From Anaspis maculata (taxonomy: Eukaryota > Arthropoda > Insecta > Coleoptera > Scraptiidae), in assembly GCA_949128115.1 (NCBI GenBank), contig OX421964.1:434001-498000 (forward strand): a stretch of 64,000 nucleotides of DNA, given 5' to 3'. This document shows, one piece after another, positions 12,523-25,649 of this stretch. Position 1 is the stretch's first letter. Each line of letters begins with the position of its first letter. The notes under the pieces were generated by a model. It had not been told where the DNA came from and did not search any database. It was given only the letters and a program-made list of their open reading frames with translations. A program made the position numbers and the translations under genes.

Positions 12523-15500
12523 TCTTTTTCTTCGATATTTGTGTTCGTTCGTCAGATGTTGCGTTTGGAACAAGTAGCAGCCAACTCAAAAAGTGGTGAC
12601 CGATCGTTTTCAAAGTCACGTGGGTTGGAGTTTGAAGTCACGTGGGTTGGAGCTTGGAGTCACGTGGGTTAGGACCTGAACTTTTTGGATAACAATTGTG
12701 TCTATTTTTTGATATTTTTGTTCGTTCGTCGGATGTTGCGTTTGGAACGAGTAGCAGCCAACTTAAAAAGTGGTGACCGATCGTTTTTGAAGTCACGTGG
12801 GTTGAAATTTGAAGTCACGTGGGTTGGAGTTTGAGTCACGTGGGTTGAAACCTAAACTTCTTGGATAACAATTGTCTTTTTTTTTCTTCGATATTTGTGT
12901 TCGTTTGACGGATGTTGCGTTTGGAACAAGTAGCTGCTAACTCGAAAAGTGGTGACCGATCGTTTTCAAAGTCACGTGGGTTGAAGTTTGAAGTCACGTG
13001 GGTTGGAGCCTGAAGTCACGTGGGTTCAAACCTGACTTTTTTGGATAACAATTGTGTCTATTTTTTGATATTTTTGTTCGTTCGTCGGATGTTGCGTTTG
13101 AAACGAGTAGCTGCCAACTTAAAAAGTGGTGACCGATCGTTTTTAAAGTCACGTGGGTTGAAGTTTGAAGTCACGTGGGTTGGAGCCTGAAGTCACGTGG
13201 GTTCAAACCTGAACTTTTTAGATAACAATTGTGTCTATTTTTTGATATTTTTGTTCGTTCGACGGATGTTGCGTTTGGAACGAGTAGCTGCCAACTCAAG
13301 AAGTGGTGACCAATCGTTTTTAAAGTCACGTGGGTTGGAATTTGAAGTCACGTGGGTTAGAGCGTGAAGTCACGTGGGTCAAGACCTGAACTTTCTGGAT
13401 AACAATTGTGTCTTTTTTTTTTATATTTGTGTTCGTTCGTCAGATGTTGCGTTTGGAACAAGTAGCTGCCAACTCAAAAAGTGGTGACCGATCGTTTTTA
13501 AAGTCACGTGGGTTGGAGTTTAAAGTCACGTGGGTTGGAGCCCGGAGTCACGTGGGTTAGGACCTGAACTTTTTGGATAACAATTTTGTCTATTTTTTGA
13601 TATTTTTGTTCGTTCGACGGATGTTGCGTTTGGAACGAGTAGAAGCCAACTTAAAAAGTGGTGACCGATCGTTTTTAAAGTCACGTGGGTTGAAATTTGA
13701 AGTCACGTGGGTTGGAGTTTGGAGTCACGTGGGTTGGAACCTAAACTTTTTGGATGACAATTGTCTTTTTTTTTCTTCGATATTTGAGTTCGTTTGACGG
13801 ATGTTGCGTTTGGAACAAGTAGCTGCCAACTCAAAAAGTGGTGACCGATCGTTTTTAAAGTCACGTGGGTTGGAGTTTGAAGTCACGTGGGTTGGAGCTC
13901 GAAGTCACGTGGGTTAGAACCTAAACTTTTTGGATAACAATTGTGTTTTTTTTTTGATATTTTTGTTCGTCCGTCGGATGTTGCGTTTGGAACGAGTAGC
14001 AGCTAACTTAAAAAATGGTGACCGATCGTTTTTTAAGTCACGTGGGTTAAAATTTGAAGTCACGTGGGTTGGAGTTTGAAGTCACGTGGGTTGAAACCTG
14101 ATATTTTTTGGATAACAATTGTCTTTTTTTTTTTCGATATTTGTGTTCGTTTGACGGATGTTGCGTTTGGAACAAGTAGCTGCTAACTCAAAAAGTGGTG
14201 ACCGATCGTTTTCAAAGTCACGTGGGTTGAAGTTTGATGTCACGTGGGTTGGAGCCTTGAGTCACGTGGGTTCAAACCTGAACTTTTTGGATAACAATTG
14301 TGTCTATTTTTCGATATTTTTGTTCGTTCGTCGGATGTTGCGTTTGAAACGAGAAGCTGCCAACTAAAAAAGTGGTGACCGATCGTTTTTAAAGTCACGT
14401 GGGTTGAAGTTTGAAGTCACGTGGGTTGGAGCCTGAAGTCACGTGGGTTCAAACCTGAACTTTTTAGATAACAATTGTGTCTATTTTTTGATATTTTTGT
14501 TCGTTCGTCGGATGTTGCGTTTGGAACGAGTAGCTGCCAACTCCAAAAGTGGTGACCGATCGTTTTAAAAGTCACGTGGGTTAAAGTTTGAAGTCACGTG
14601 GGCTGGAGCCTGAAGTCACGTGGGTTAAAACCTTAACTTTTTGGATAACAATTGTGTCTTTTTTTTTTATATTTGTGTTCGTTCGTCAGATGTTGCGTTT
14701 GGAACAAGTAGCTGCCAACTCAAAAAGTGGTGACCGATCGTTTTTGAAGTCACGTGGGTTGGAGTTTGAAGTCACGTGGGTTGGAGCCCGGAGTCACGTG
14801 GGTTAGGACCTTAACTTTTTGGATAACAATTGTGTCTTTTTTTTTATATTTGTGTTCGTTCGTCAGATGTTGCGTTTGGAACAAGTAGCTGCCAACTCAA
14901 AAAGTGGTGACCGATCGTTTTTGAAGTCACGTGGGTTGGAGTTTGAAGTCACGTGGGTTGGAGCCCGGAGTCACGTGGGTTAGGACCTGAACTTTTTGGA
15001 TAACAATTGTGTCTTTTTCTTCGATATTTGTGTTCGTTCGTCAGATGTTGCGTTTGGAACAAGTAGCAGCCAACTCAAAAAGTGGTGACCGATCGTTTTC
15101 AAAGTCACGTGGGTTGGAGTTTGAAGTCACGTGGGTTGGAGCTTGGAGTCACGTGGGTTAGGACCTGAACTTTTTGGATAACAATTGTGTCTATTTTTTG
15201 ATATTTTTGTTCGTTCGTCGGATGTTGCGTTTGGAACGAGTAGCAGCCAACTTAAAAAGTGGTGACCGATCGTTTTTGAAGTCACGTGGGTTGAAATTTG
15301 AAGTCACGTGGGTTGGAGTTTGAGTCACGTGGGTTGAAACCTAAACTTCTTGGATAACAATTGTCTTTTTTTTTCTTCGATATTTGTGTTCGTTTGACGG
15401 ATGTTGCGTTTGGAACAAGTAGCTGCTAACTCGAAAAGTGGTGACCGATCGTTTTCAAAGTCACGTGGGTTGAAGTTTGAAGTCACGTGGGTTGGAGCCT

Positions 15501-17252
15501 GAAGTCACGTGGGTTCAAACCTGACTTTTTTGGATAACAATTGTGTCTATTTTTTGATATTTTTGTTCGTTCGTCGGATGTTGCGTTTGAAACGAGTAGC
15601 TGCCAACTTAAAAAGTGGTGACCGATCGTTTTTAAAGTCACGTGGGTTGAAGTTTGAAGTCACGTGGGTTGGAGCCTGAAGTCACGTGGGTTCAAACCTG
15701 AACTTTTTAGATAACAATTGTGTCTATTTTTTGATATTTTTGTTCGTTCGACGGATGTTGCGTTTGGAACGAGTAGCTGCCAACTCAAGAAGTGGTGACC
15801 AATCGTTTTTAAAGTCACGTGGGTTGGAATTTGAAGTCACGTGGGTTAGAGCGTGAAGTCACGTGGGTCAAGACCTGAACTTTCTGGATAACAATTGTGT
15901 CTTTTTTTTTTATATTTGTGTTCGTTCGTCAGATGTTGCGTTTGGAACAAGTAGCTGCCAACTCAAAAAGTGGTGACCGATCGTTTTTAAAGTCACGTGG
16001 GTTGGAGTTTAAAGTCACGTGGGTTGGAGCCCGGAGTCACGTGGGTTAGGACCTGAACTTTTTGGATAACAATTTTGTCTATTTTTTGATATTTTTGTTC
16101 GTTCGACGGATGTTGCGTTTGGAACGAGTAGAAGCCAACTTAAAAAGTGGTGACCGATCGTTTTTAAAGTCACGTGGGTTGAAATTTGAAGTCACGTGGG
16201 TTGGAGTTTGGAGTCACGTGGGTTGGAACCTAAACTTTTTGGATGACAATTGTCTTTTTTTTTCTTCGATATTTGAGTTCGTTTGACGGATGTTGCGTTT
16301 GGAACAAGTAGCTGCCAACTCAAAAAGTGGTGACCGATCGTTTTTAAAGTCACGTGGGTTGGAGTTTGAAGTCACGTGGGTTGGAGCTCGAAGTCACGTG
16401 GGTTAGAACCTAAACTTTTTGGATAACAATTGTGTTTTTTTTTTGATATTTTTGTTCGTCCGTCGGATGTTGCGTTTGGAACGAGTAGCAGCTAACTTAA
16501 AAAATGGTGACCGATCGTTTTTTAAGTCACGTGGGTTAAAATTTGAAGTCACGTGGGTTGGAGTTTGAAGTCACGTGGGTTGAAACCTGATATTTTTTGG
16601 ATAACAATTGTCTTTTTTTTTTTCGATATTTGTGTTCGTTTGACGGATGTTGCGTTTGGAACAAGTAGCTGCTAACTCAAAAAGTGGTGACCGATCGTTT
16701 TCAAAGTCACGTGGGTTGAAGTTTGATGTCACGTGGGTTGGAGCCTTGAGTCACGTGGGTTCAAACCTGAACTTTTTGGATAACAATTGTGTCTATTTTT
16801 CGATATTTTTGTTCGTTCGTCGGATGTTGCGTTTGAAACGAGAAGCTGCCAACTAAAAAAGTGGTGACCGATCGTTTTTAAAGTCACGTGGGTTGAAGTT
16901 TGAAGTCACGTGGGTTGGAGCCTGAAGTCACGTGGGTTCAAACCTGAACTTTTTAGATAACAATTGTGTCTATTTTTTGATATTTTTGTTCGTTCGTCGG
17001 ATGTTGCGTTTGGAACGAGTAGCTGCCAACTCCAAAAGTGGTGACCGATCGTTTTAAAAGTCACGTGGGTTAAAGTTTGAAGTCACGTGGGCTGGAGCCT
17101 GAAGTCACGTGGGTTAAAACCTTAACTTTTTGGATAACAATTGTGTCTTTTTTTTTTATATTTGTGTTCGTTCGTCAGATGTTGCGTTTGGAACAAGTAG
17201 CTGCCAACTCAAAAAGTAGTGACCGATCGTTTTTGAAGTCACGTGGGTTGGA
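12481..17252 (+). repeat. Tandem higher-order duplication, period 2,489 bp
   Basis: The segment 12,481-14,763 is repeated at 14,970-17,252 with an offset of 2,489 bp. The only difference I noticed is one base (gtggtgacc versus gtagtgacc near 17,219). The unit is about 14 monomers and includes an X-type block. The duplication accounts for part of the 12.5-kb spacing between the two Y blocks. Confidence 0.85.
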
Positions 17253-17509
17253 GCCTGAAGTCACGTGGGTTAGGACCTGGAATTTTTGGATAACAATTGT
17301 GTCTTTTTTTTGATATTTGTGTTCGTTTGGCGGATGTTGCGTTTGGAACAAGTAGCTGCCAACTGAAAAAGTGTTGACCGATCGTTTTAAAAGTCACGTG
17401 GGTTGAAGTTTGAAGTCACGTGGGTTGGAGCCTGAAGTCACGTGGGTTCAAACTTGAACTTTTTGGATAATAATTGTGTCTTTTCTTTTGATATTTGTGT
17501 TAGTTAACG

Positions 17510-20500
17510 GATGTTGCGTTTGGAACAAGTAGCTGCCAACTCAAAAAGTGGTGACCGATCGTTTTTAAAGTCACGTGGGTTGGAGTTTGAAGTCACGTGG
17601 GTTGGAGCTTGAAGTCACGTGGGTTAAGACCTGAACTTTTTGGATAACAATTGTGTCTTTTTTTTGATATTTGTGTTCGTTCGTCAGATGTTGCGTTTGG
17701 AACAAGTAGCTGCCAACTCAAAAAGTGGTGACCGATCGTTTTTAAAGTCACGTGGGTTGGAGTTTGAAGTCACGTGGGTTGGAGCTTGAAGTCACGTGGG
17801 TTAAGACCTGAACTTTTTGGATAACAATTGTGTCTATTTTTTGATATTTTTGTTCGTCGGATGTTGCGTTTGGAACGAGTAGCAGCCAACTTGAAAAGTG
17901 GTGACCGATCGTTTTTGAAGTCACGTGGGTTGGAATTTGAAGTCACGTGGGTTGGAGTTTGAAGTCACGTGGGTTGAAACCTGAACTTTTTTGATAACAA
18001 TTGTCTTTTTTTTTTTCGATATTTGTGTTCGTTTGACGGATGTTGCGTTTGGAACAAGTAGCTGCCAACTCAAAAAGTGGTGACCGATCGTTTTTAAAGT
18101 CACGTGGGTTGGAGTTTGAAGTCACGTGGGATGGAGCTCGAAGTCACGTGGGTTAAGACCTGAACTTTTTGGATAACAATTGTGTCTTTTTTTTCGATAT
18201 TTGTGTTCGTTTGACGGATGTTGCGTTTGGAACAAGTAGCTGCCAACTCCAAAAGTGGTGACGAATCGTTTTAAAAGTCACGTGGGTTGAAGCCTGGAGG
18301 CACGTGGGTTGAAGCCTGAAGTCACGTGGGTTGGAGCCTGAAGTCACGTGGAATAGGACCTGAAATTTTTGGATAACAATTGTGTCTTTGTTTTTTATAT
18401 TTGTGTTCGTTTGACGGATGTTGCGTTTGGAACAAGTAGCTGCTAACTCAAAAAGTGGTGACCGATCGTTTTTAAAGTCACGTGGGCTGAAGTTTGAAGT
18501 CACGTGGGTTGGAGCCTGAAGTCACAAGGGTTCAAACCTTAACTTTTTGGATAACTATTGTGTCAATTTTTTGATATTTTTGTTCGTTCGTCGGATGTTG
18601 CGTTTGAAACGAGTAGCTGCCAACTTAAAAAGAGGTGACCGATCGTTCTTGAAGTCACGTCGGTTGAAGTTTGAAGTCACGTGGGTTGAAGCCTGAAGTC
18701 ACGTGGGTTCAAACCTGAACTTTTTAGATAACTATTGTGTCTATTTTTTGATATTTTTGTTCGTTCGTCGGATGTTGCGTTTGGAACGAGTAGCTGCCAA
18801 CTCCAGAAGTGGTGACCGATCGTTTTAAAAGTCACGTGGGTTGGAGTTTGAAGTCACGTGGGCTGGAGCCTGAAGTCACGTGTGTTAAAACCTTAACTTT
18901 TTGGATAACAATTGTGTCTTTTTTTTTATATTTGTGTTCGTTCGTCAGATGTTGCGTTTGGAACAAGTAGCTGCCAACTCAAAAAGTGGTGACCGATCGT
19001 TTTTGAAGTCACGTGGGTTGGAGTTTGAAGTCACGTGGGTTGGAGCCCGGAGTCACGTGGGTTAGGACCTGAACTTTTTGGATAACAATTGTGTCTTTTT
19101 CTTCGATATTTGTGTTCATTCGTCAGATGTTGCGTTTGGAACAAGTAGCAGCCAACTCAAAAAGTGGTGACCGATCGTTTTCAAAGTCACGTGGGTTGGA
19201 GTTTGAAGTCACGTGGGTTGGAGCTTGGAGTCACGTGGGTTAGGACCTGAACTTTTTGGATAACAATTGTGTCTATTTTTTGATATTTTTGTTCGTTCGT
19301 CGGATGTTGCGTTTGGAACGAGTAGCAGCCAACTTAAAAAGTGGTGACCGATCGTTTTTGAAGTCACGTGGGTTGAAATTTGAAGTCACGTGGGTTGGAG
19401 TTTGAGTCACGTGGGTTGAAACCTAAACTTCTTGGATAACAATTGTCTTTTTTTTTCTTCGATATTTGTGTTCGTTTGACGGATGTTGCGTTTGGAACAA
19501 GTAGCTGCTAACTCGAAAAGTGGTGACCGATCGTTTTCAAAGTCACGTGGGTTGAAGTTTGAAGTCACGTGGGTTGGAGCCTGAAGTCACGTGGGTTCAA
19601 ACCTGACTTTTTTGGATAACAATTGTGTCTATTTTTTGATATTTTTGTTCGTTCGTCGGATGTTGCGTTTGAAACGAGTAGCTGCCAACTTAAAAAGTGG
19701 TGACCGATCGTTTTTAAAGTCACGTGGGTTGAAGTTTGAAGTCACGTGGGTTGGAGCCTGAAGTCACGTGGGTTCAAACCTGAACTTTTTAGATAACAAT
19801 TGTGTCTATTTTTTGATATTTTTGTTCGTTCGTCGGATGTTGCGTTTGGAACGAGTAGCTGCCAACTCCAAAAGTGGTGACCGATTGTTTTAAAAGTCAC
19901 GTGTGTTGAAGTTTGAAGTCACGTGGGCTGGAGCCTGAAGTCACGTGGGTTAAAACCTTAACTTTTTGGATATCAATTGTGTCTTTTTTCTTGATATTTG
20001 TGTTCGTTCGTCAGATGTTGCGTTTGGAACAAGTAGCTGCCAACTCAAAAAGTGGTGACCGATCGTTTTTAAAGTCACGTGGGTTGGAGTTTGAAGTCAC
20101 GTGGGTTGGAGCCCGGAGTCACGTGGGTTGGGACCTGAATTTTTTGGATAACAATTGTGTCTATTTTTTGATATTTTTGTTCGTTCGTCGGATGTTGCGT
20201 TTGGAACGAGTAGCTGCCAACTTGAAAAGTGTCGACCGATCGTTTTTGAAGTCACGTGGGTTGAAGTTTGAAGTCACGTGGGTTGGAGCCTGAAGTCACG
20301 TGGGTTGAAACCTGAACTTTTTGGATAACGATTGTCTTTTTTTTTTATGATATTTGTGTTCGTTCGACGGATGCTGCGTTTGGAACAAGTAGCTGCCAAC
20401 TCAAAAAGTGGTGACCGATCGTTTTTGAAGTCACGTGGGTTGGAGTTTAACGTCACGTGGGTTGGAGCTCAAAGTCACGTGGGATAGGACCTGAACTTTC

Positions 20501-23500
20501 TGGATACTAATTGTGTCTTTTTCTCAGATATTTGTGTTCGTTTGACGGATGTTGCGTTTGGAACAAGTAGCTGCCAATTCCAAAAGTGGTGACGGATCGT
20601 TTTAAAAGTCACGTGAGTTGAATCCTGGAGGCACGTGGGTTGAAGCCTGAAGTCACGTGGGTTGGAGCCTGAAGTCACGTGAGTTAGGACCTGAAATTTT
20701 TGGATAACAATTGTGTCTTTTTTTAGATATTTGTGTTCGTTTGGCGGATGTTGCGTTTGGAACAAGTAGCAGCCAACTGAAAAAGTGGTGACCGATCGTT
20801 TTAAAAGTCACGTGGGTTGAAGTTTGAAGTCACGTGGGTTGGAGCCTGAAGTCACGTGGGTTCAAACTTGAACTTTTTGGATAATAATTGAGTCTTTTCT
20901 TCTGATATTTGTGTTAGTTAACGGATGTTGCGTTTGGAAGAAGTAGCTGCCAACTCAAAAAGTGGTGACCGATCGTTTTTAAAGTCACGTGGGTTGGAGT
21001 TTGAAGTCACGTGGGTTGGAGCTTGAAGTCACGTGGGTTAAGACCTGAACTTTTTGGATAACAATTGTGTCTTTTTTTTTTATATTTGTGTTCGTTCGTC
21101 AGATGTTGCGTTTGGAACAAGTAGCTGCCAACTCAAAAAGTGGTGACCGATCGTTTTTGAAGTCACGTGGGTTGGAGTTTGAAGTCACGTAGGTTGGAGC
21201 TTGAAGTCACGTGGGTTAAGACCTGAACTTTTTGGATAACAATTGTGTCTATTTTTTGATATTTTTGTTCGTCGGATGTTGCGTTTGGAACGAGTAGCAG
21301 CCAACTTAAAGAGTGGTGACCGATCGTTTTTAAAGTCACGTGGGTTGAAATTTGAAGTCACGTGGGTTGGAGTTTGAAGTCACGTGGGTTGAAACCTGAA
21401 CTTTTTGGATAACAATTGTCTTTTTTTTTTTGATATTCGTGTTCGTTTGACGGATGTTGCGTTTGGAACAAGTAGCTGCCAACTCAAAAAGTGGTGACCG
21501 ATCGTTTTGAAAGTCACGTGGGTTGGAGTTTGAAGTCACGTGGGATGGAGCTCGAAGTCACGTGGGTTAGGACCTGAACTTTTTGGATAACAATTGTGTC
21601 TTTTTTTTCGATATTTGTGTTCGTTTGACGGATGTTGCGTTTGGAACAAGTAGCTGCCAACTCCAAAAGTGGTGACGAATTGTTTCAAAAGTCCGTGGGT
21701 TGAAGCCTGGAGGCACGTGGGTTGAAGCCTGAAGTCACGTGGGTTGGAGCCTGAAGTCACGTGGAATAGGACCTGAAATTTTTGGATAACAATTGTGTCT
21801 TTTTTTTTATATTTGTGTTCGTTTGACGGATGTTGCGTTTGGAACAAGTAGCTGCTAACTCAAAAAGTGGTGACCGATCGTTTTTAAAGTCACGTGGGTT
21901 GAAGTTTGAAGTCACGTGGGTTGGAGCCTGAAGTCACGTGGGTTCAAACCTGAACTTTTTGGATAACTATTGTGTCTATTTTTTTATATTTCTGTTCGTT
22001 CGTCGGATGTTGCGTTTGAAACGAGTAGCTGCCAACTTAAAAAGTGGTGACCGATCGTTTTTGAAGTCACGTGGGATGAAGTTTGAAGTCACGTGGGTTG
22101 GAGCCTGAAGTCACGTGGGTTCAAACCTGAACTTTTTAGATAACAATTGTGTCTATTTTTTGATATTTTTGTTCGTTCGTCGGATGTTGCGTTTGGAACG
22201 AGTAGCTGCCAACTCCAAAAGTGGTGACCGATCGTTTTAAGAGTCGCGTGGATTGAAGTTTGAAGTCACGTGGGCTGGAGCCTGAAGTCACGTGTGTTAA
22301 AACCTCAACTTTTTGGATAACAATTGTGTCTTTTTTTTTTATATTTGTGTTCGTTCGTCAGATGTTGCGTTTGGAACAAGTAGCTGCCAACTCAAAAAGT
22401 GGTGACCGATCGTTTTTGAAGTCACGTGGGTTGGAGTTTGAAGTCACGTGGGTTGGAGCCCGGAGTCACGTGGGTTAGGACCTGAACTTTTTGGATAACA
22501 ATTGTGTCTATTTTTTGATATTTTTGTTCGTCCGTCGGATGTTGCGTTTGGAACGAGTAGCTGCCAACTTAAAAAGTGGTAACCGATCGTTTTTAAAGTC
22601 ACGTGGGTTGAAGTTTGAAGTCACGTGGGTTGGAGCCTGAAGTCACGTGGGTTGAAACCTGAACTTTTTGGATAACAATTGTCTTTTTTTTTTTTTCGAT
22701 ATTTGTGTTCGCTTGACGGATGTTGCGTTTGGAACAAGTAGCTGCCAACTCAAAAAGTGGTGACCGATCGTTTTTGAAGTCACGTGGGTTGGAGTTTGAA
22801 GTCACGTGGGTTGGAGCTCGAAGTCACGTGGGTTAGGACCTGAACTTTTTGGATAACAATTGTGTCTTTTATTTTCGATATCTGTGTTCGTTTGACGGAT
22901 GTTGCGTTTGGAACAAGTAGCTGCCAACTCCAAAAGTGGTGACGGATCGTTTTCAAAGTCACGTGGGTTGAAGCCTGGAGGCACGTGGGTTGGAGCCTGA
23001 AGTAACGTGGGTTGGAGCCTGAAGTCACGTGGGTTAGGACCTGAAATTTTTGGATGACAATTGTGTCTTTTTTTTCGATATTTGTGTTCGTTTGACGGAT
23101 GTTGCGTTTGGAACAATTAGCTGCCAACTCCAAAAGTTGTGACGGATCGTTTTAAAAGTCACGTGGGTTGAAGTTTGAAGTCACGTGGGTTGGAGCCTGA
23201 AGTCACGTGGGTTCAAACCTGAACTTTTTAAAATAACAATTGTGTCTATTTTTTGATATTTTTGTTCGTTCGTCGGATGTTGCGTTTGGAACGAGTAACT
23301 GCCAACTCCAAAAGTGGTGACCGATCGTTTTAAAAGTCACGTGGGTTGAAGTTTGAAGTCACGTGGGCTGGAGCCTGAAGTCACGTGGGTTAAAACCCTC
23401 ACTTTTTGGATAACAATTGTGTCTTTTTTTTTATATTTGTGTTCGTTCGTCAGATGTTGCGTTTGGAACAAGTAGCTGCCAACTCAAAAAGTGGTGACCG

Positions 23501-25219
23501 ATCGTTTTTAAAGTCACGTGGGTTGGAGTTTGAAGTCACGTGGGTTGGAGCCCGAAGTCACGTGGGTTAGGACCTGAACTTTTTGGATAACAATTGTGTC
23601 TATTTTTTGATATTTTTGTTCGTCCGTCGGATGTTGCGTTTGGAACGAGTAGCTGCCAACTTAAAAAGTGGTGACCGATCGTTTTTAAAGTCACGTGGGT
23701 TGAAGTTTGAAGTCACGTGGGTTGGAGCCTGAAGTCACGTGGGTTAAAACCTGAACTTTTTGGATAACAATTGTTTTTTTTTTTTCGATATTCGTGTTCG
23801 TTTGACGGATGTTGCGTTTGGAACAAGTAGCTGCTAACTCCAAAAGTGGTGACGGATCGTTTTCAAAGTCACGTGGGTTGAGGCCTGGAGGCACGTGGGT
23901 TGAAGCCCAAAGTCACGTGGGTTGGAGCCTGAAGTCACGTGGGTTAGGACCTGAAATTTTTGGATAACAATTGTGTCTTTTTTTTCGATATTTGTGTTCG
24001 TTTGACGGATGTTGCGTTTGGAACAAGTAGCTGCCAACTCCAAAAGTGGTGACGGATCGTTTTAAAAGTCACGTGGATTGGAGCCTGGAGGCACGTGGGT
24101 TCAAACCTGATTTTTTTTGGATAACAATTGTGTCTATTTTTTGATATTTTTGTTCGTTCGTCGGATGTTGCGTTTGGAACAAGTAGCTGCCAACTTAAAA
24201 AGTGGTGACCGATCGTTTTTAAAGTCACGTGAGTTGAAGTTTGAAGTCACGTGGGTTGGAGCCCGGAGTCACGTGGGTTAGGACCTGAACTTTTTGGATA
24301 ACAATTGTGTCTTTTTTTTTGATATTTGTGGTCGTTCGTCAGATGTTGCGTTTGGAACAAGTAGCTGCCAACTCAAAAAGTGGTGACCGATCGTTTTTGA
24401 AGTCACGTGGGTTGGAGTTTAAAGTCACGTGGGTTGGAGCTCAATGTCACGTGGGATAGGACCTGAACTTTCTGGATAACAATTGTGTCTTTTTCTTCGA
24501 TATTTGTGTTCGTTTGACGGATGTTGCGTTTGGAACAAGTAGCTGCCAACTCCAAAAGTGGTGACGGATCGTTTTAAAAGTCACGTGGGTTGAAGCCTGG
24601 AGGCACAAGTGTTGAAGCCTGGAGTCACGTGGGTTGGAGCCTGAAGTCACGTGGGTTAGGACCTGAAATTTTTGGATAACAATTGTGTCTTTTTTTTATA
24701 TTTGTGTTCGTTTGGCGGATGTTGCGTTTGGAACAAGTAGCTGCCAACTGAAAAAGTGGTGACCGATCGTTTTAAAAGTCACGTGGGTTGAAGTTTGAAG
24801 TCACGTGGGTTGGAGCCTGGAGTCACGTGGGTTCAAACTTGAACTTTTTGGATAATAACTGTGTCTTTTCTTTTGATATTTGTGTTAGTTAACGGATGTT
24901 GCGTTTGGAACAAGTAGCTGCCAACTCAAAAAGTGGTGACCGATCGTTTTTAAAGTCACGTGGGTTGGAGTTTGAAGTCACGTGGGTTGGAGCTTGAAGT
25001 CACGTGGGTTAAGACCTGAACTTTTTGGATAACAATTGTGTCTTTTTTTTTTGATATTTGTGTTCGTTCGTCAGATGTTGCGTTTGGAACAAGTAGCTGC
25101 CAACTCAAAAAGTGGTGACCGATCGTTTTTAAAGTCACGTGGGTTGGAGTATGAAGTCACGTGGGTTGGAGCTTGAAGTCACGTGGGTTAGGACCTGAAC
25201 TTTTTGGATAACAATTGTG
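17510..25219 (+). repeat. Long higher-order block Y, copy 2
   Basis: This is the second copy of the 4,990-12,522 block. It differs by scattered single bases and by one additional monomer around 23,420-23,600. The match to copy 1 stops at about 25,219, where the T-tract changes from gtctttttcttcg to gtctattttttg, roughly 140 bp before the transposon. Parts of this block (about 21,540-24,000) recur again at about 55,600-58,060. Confidence 0.85.
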
Positions 25220-25354
25220 TCTATTTTTTGATATTTCTGTTCGTCGGATGTTGCGTTTGGATCGAGTAGCAGCCAACTTAAAAAGTGGTGACCGATCGTT
25301 TTTGAAGTCACGTGGGTTGAAATTTGAAGTCACGTGGGTTAAAGTTTGAAGTCA

Positions 25355-25359
25355 CGTGG
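25355..25359 (+). repeat. 5-bp target site duplication, left copy (CGTGG)
   Basis: CGTGG directly precedes the first base of the 5' inverted repeat and recurs directly after the last base of the 3' inverted repeat. It is part of a GTCACGTGGG satellite box, so the empty site can be read from neighbouring monomers. A 5-bp GC-rich duplication is characteristic of Transib elements. Confidence 0.93.
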
Positions 25360-25395
25360 CACATAGGGGTATTTGAGCCAAAAAGCTGGTCAAAA
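25360..25395 (+). repeat. Transib 5' terminal inverted repeat
   Basis: The first 36 bp match the reverse complement of the last 36 bp at 33 positions. The outer 17 bases, CACATAGGGGTATTTGA, are identical, and a second block AAAAAGCTGG is also identical. The first seven bases, CACATAG, share the invariant CAC and five of seven positions with the RSS heptamer CACAGTG. An A-rich segment follows, discussed as a possible nonamer. Confidence 0.95.
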
Positions 25396-25627
25396 GTCGA
25401 AAAATGAAATATAATTATAGGAGAAAATGGACATTTTTTGCAAGTAGTTTAACATCCACTTTATCATACATTGTTATCTTTTGCCTTTCTTCCTGATTCT
25501 GGTAGCCGAGACATCCTTCGAAACTCGGCCACTCTTATCTGGTGCGTTTTTTGCTCTTGAAACTTTTTTTCAGCCGTTTTTCGAAATTATTTGTAGGTTT
25601 ATTGATTGAAGTGAAGTGTACCGATTC
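25396..25627 (+). other. Transib 5' untranslated/promoter region
   Basis: 232 bp between the inverted repeat and the predicted start codon. It is AT-rich with no long open frame. An atataattatag stretch at about 25,409-25,420 could serve as a TATA-like element, but no recognisable promoter motif can be assigned with confidence. Confidence 0.4.
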
Positions 25628-25649
25628 ATGATGGCTTTACAAATAGAAA
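25628..25649 (+). CDS. Predicted exon 1 of the transposase
   Basis: Two adjacent ATG codons (25,628 and 25,631) open a 22-bp coding segment ending one base into a codon. It is followed by GTAAGT, a perfect extended donor. Joining to the acceptor at 25,984 completes an Asn codon and keeps the frame of the long exon. Without this exon the long frame would have no ATG for its first 16 residues, since frame-1 stops lie just upstream at 25,951 and 25,966. Confidence 0.6.

Larger units (their letters stand above)
1..25359 (+). repeat. Satellite DNA array, left arm (~177-bp monomer family)
   Basis: Head-to-tail tandem repeats, all in one orientation, run without interruption to the transposon. Anchoring on the conserved ggatgttgcg segment gives successive starts at 61, 259 and 436, so spacings of 198 and 177 bp. 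Each monomer contains, in order, the ggatgttgcgtttgga segment, a gtagctgccaactc stretch, gtggtgaccgatcg, two to four GTCACGTGGG boxes, aacctgaactttttggata, CAATTG and a run of about 6-13 T. Variants differ mainly in the T-tract, in the segment before ggatg (gttcgtttgac, gttcgttcgtc, gttagttaac) and in box number. No non-repeat insert longer than a few bases was noticed in this arm. Function is unknown; a pericentromeric, centromeric or other heterochromatic location is inferred from the tandem organisation only. Confidence 0.97.

Noticed and set aside
1..25359. CRISPR-like array, because short boxes repeat at regular spacing
   Set aside because: The intervening sequence is itself repeated, not unique spacers, the period is ~177 bp, and no cas-like gene is present.
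25360..25400. Origin of the satellite from the transposon ends
   Set aside because: Apart from a short AAAAAG-TGG-like resemblance, the inverted repeats share no extended sequence with the monomer; the element is simply inserted, as the target duplication shows.
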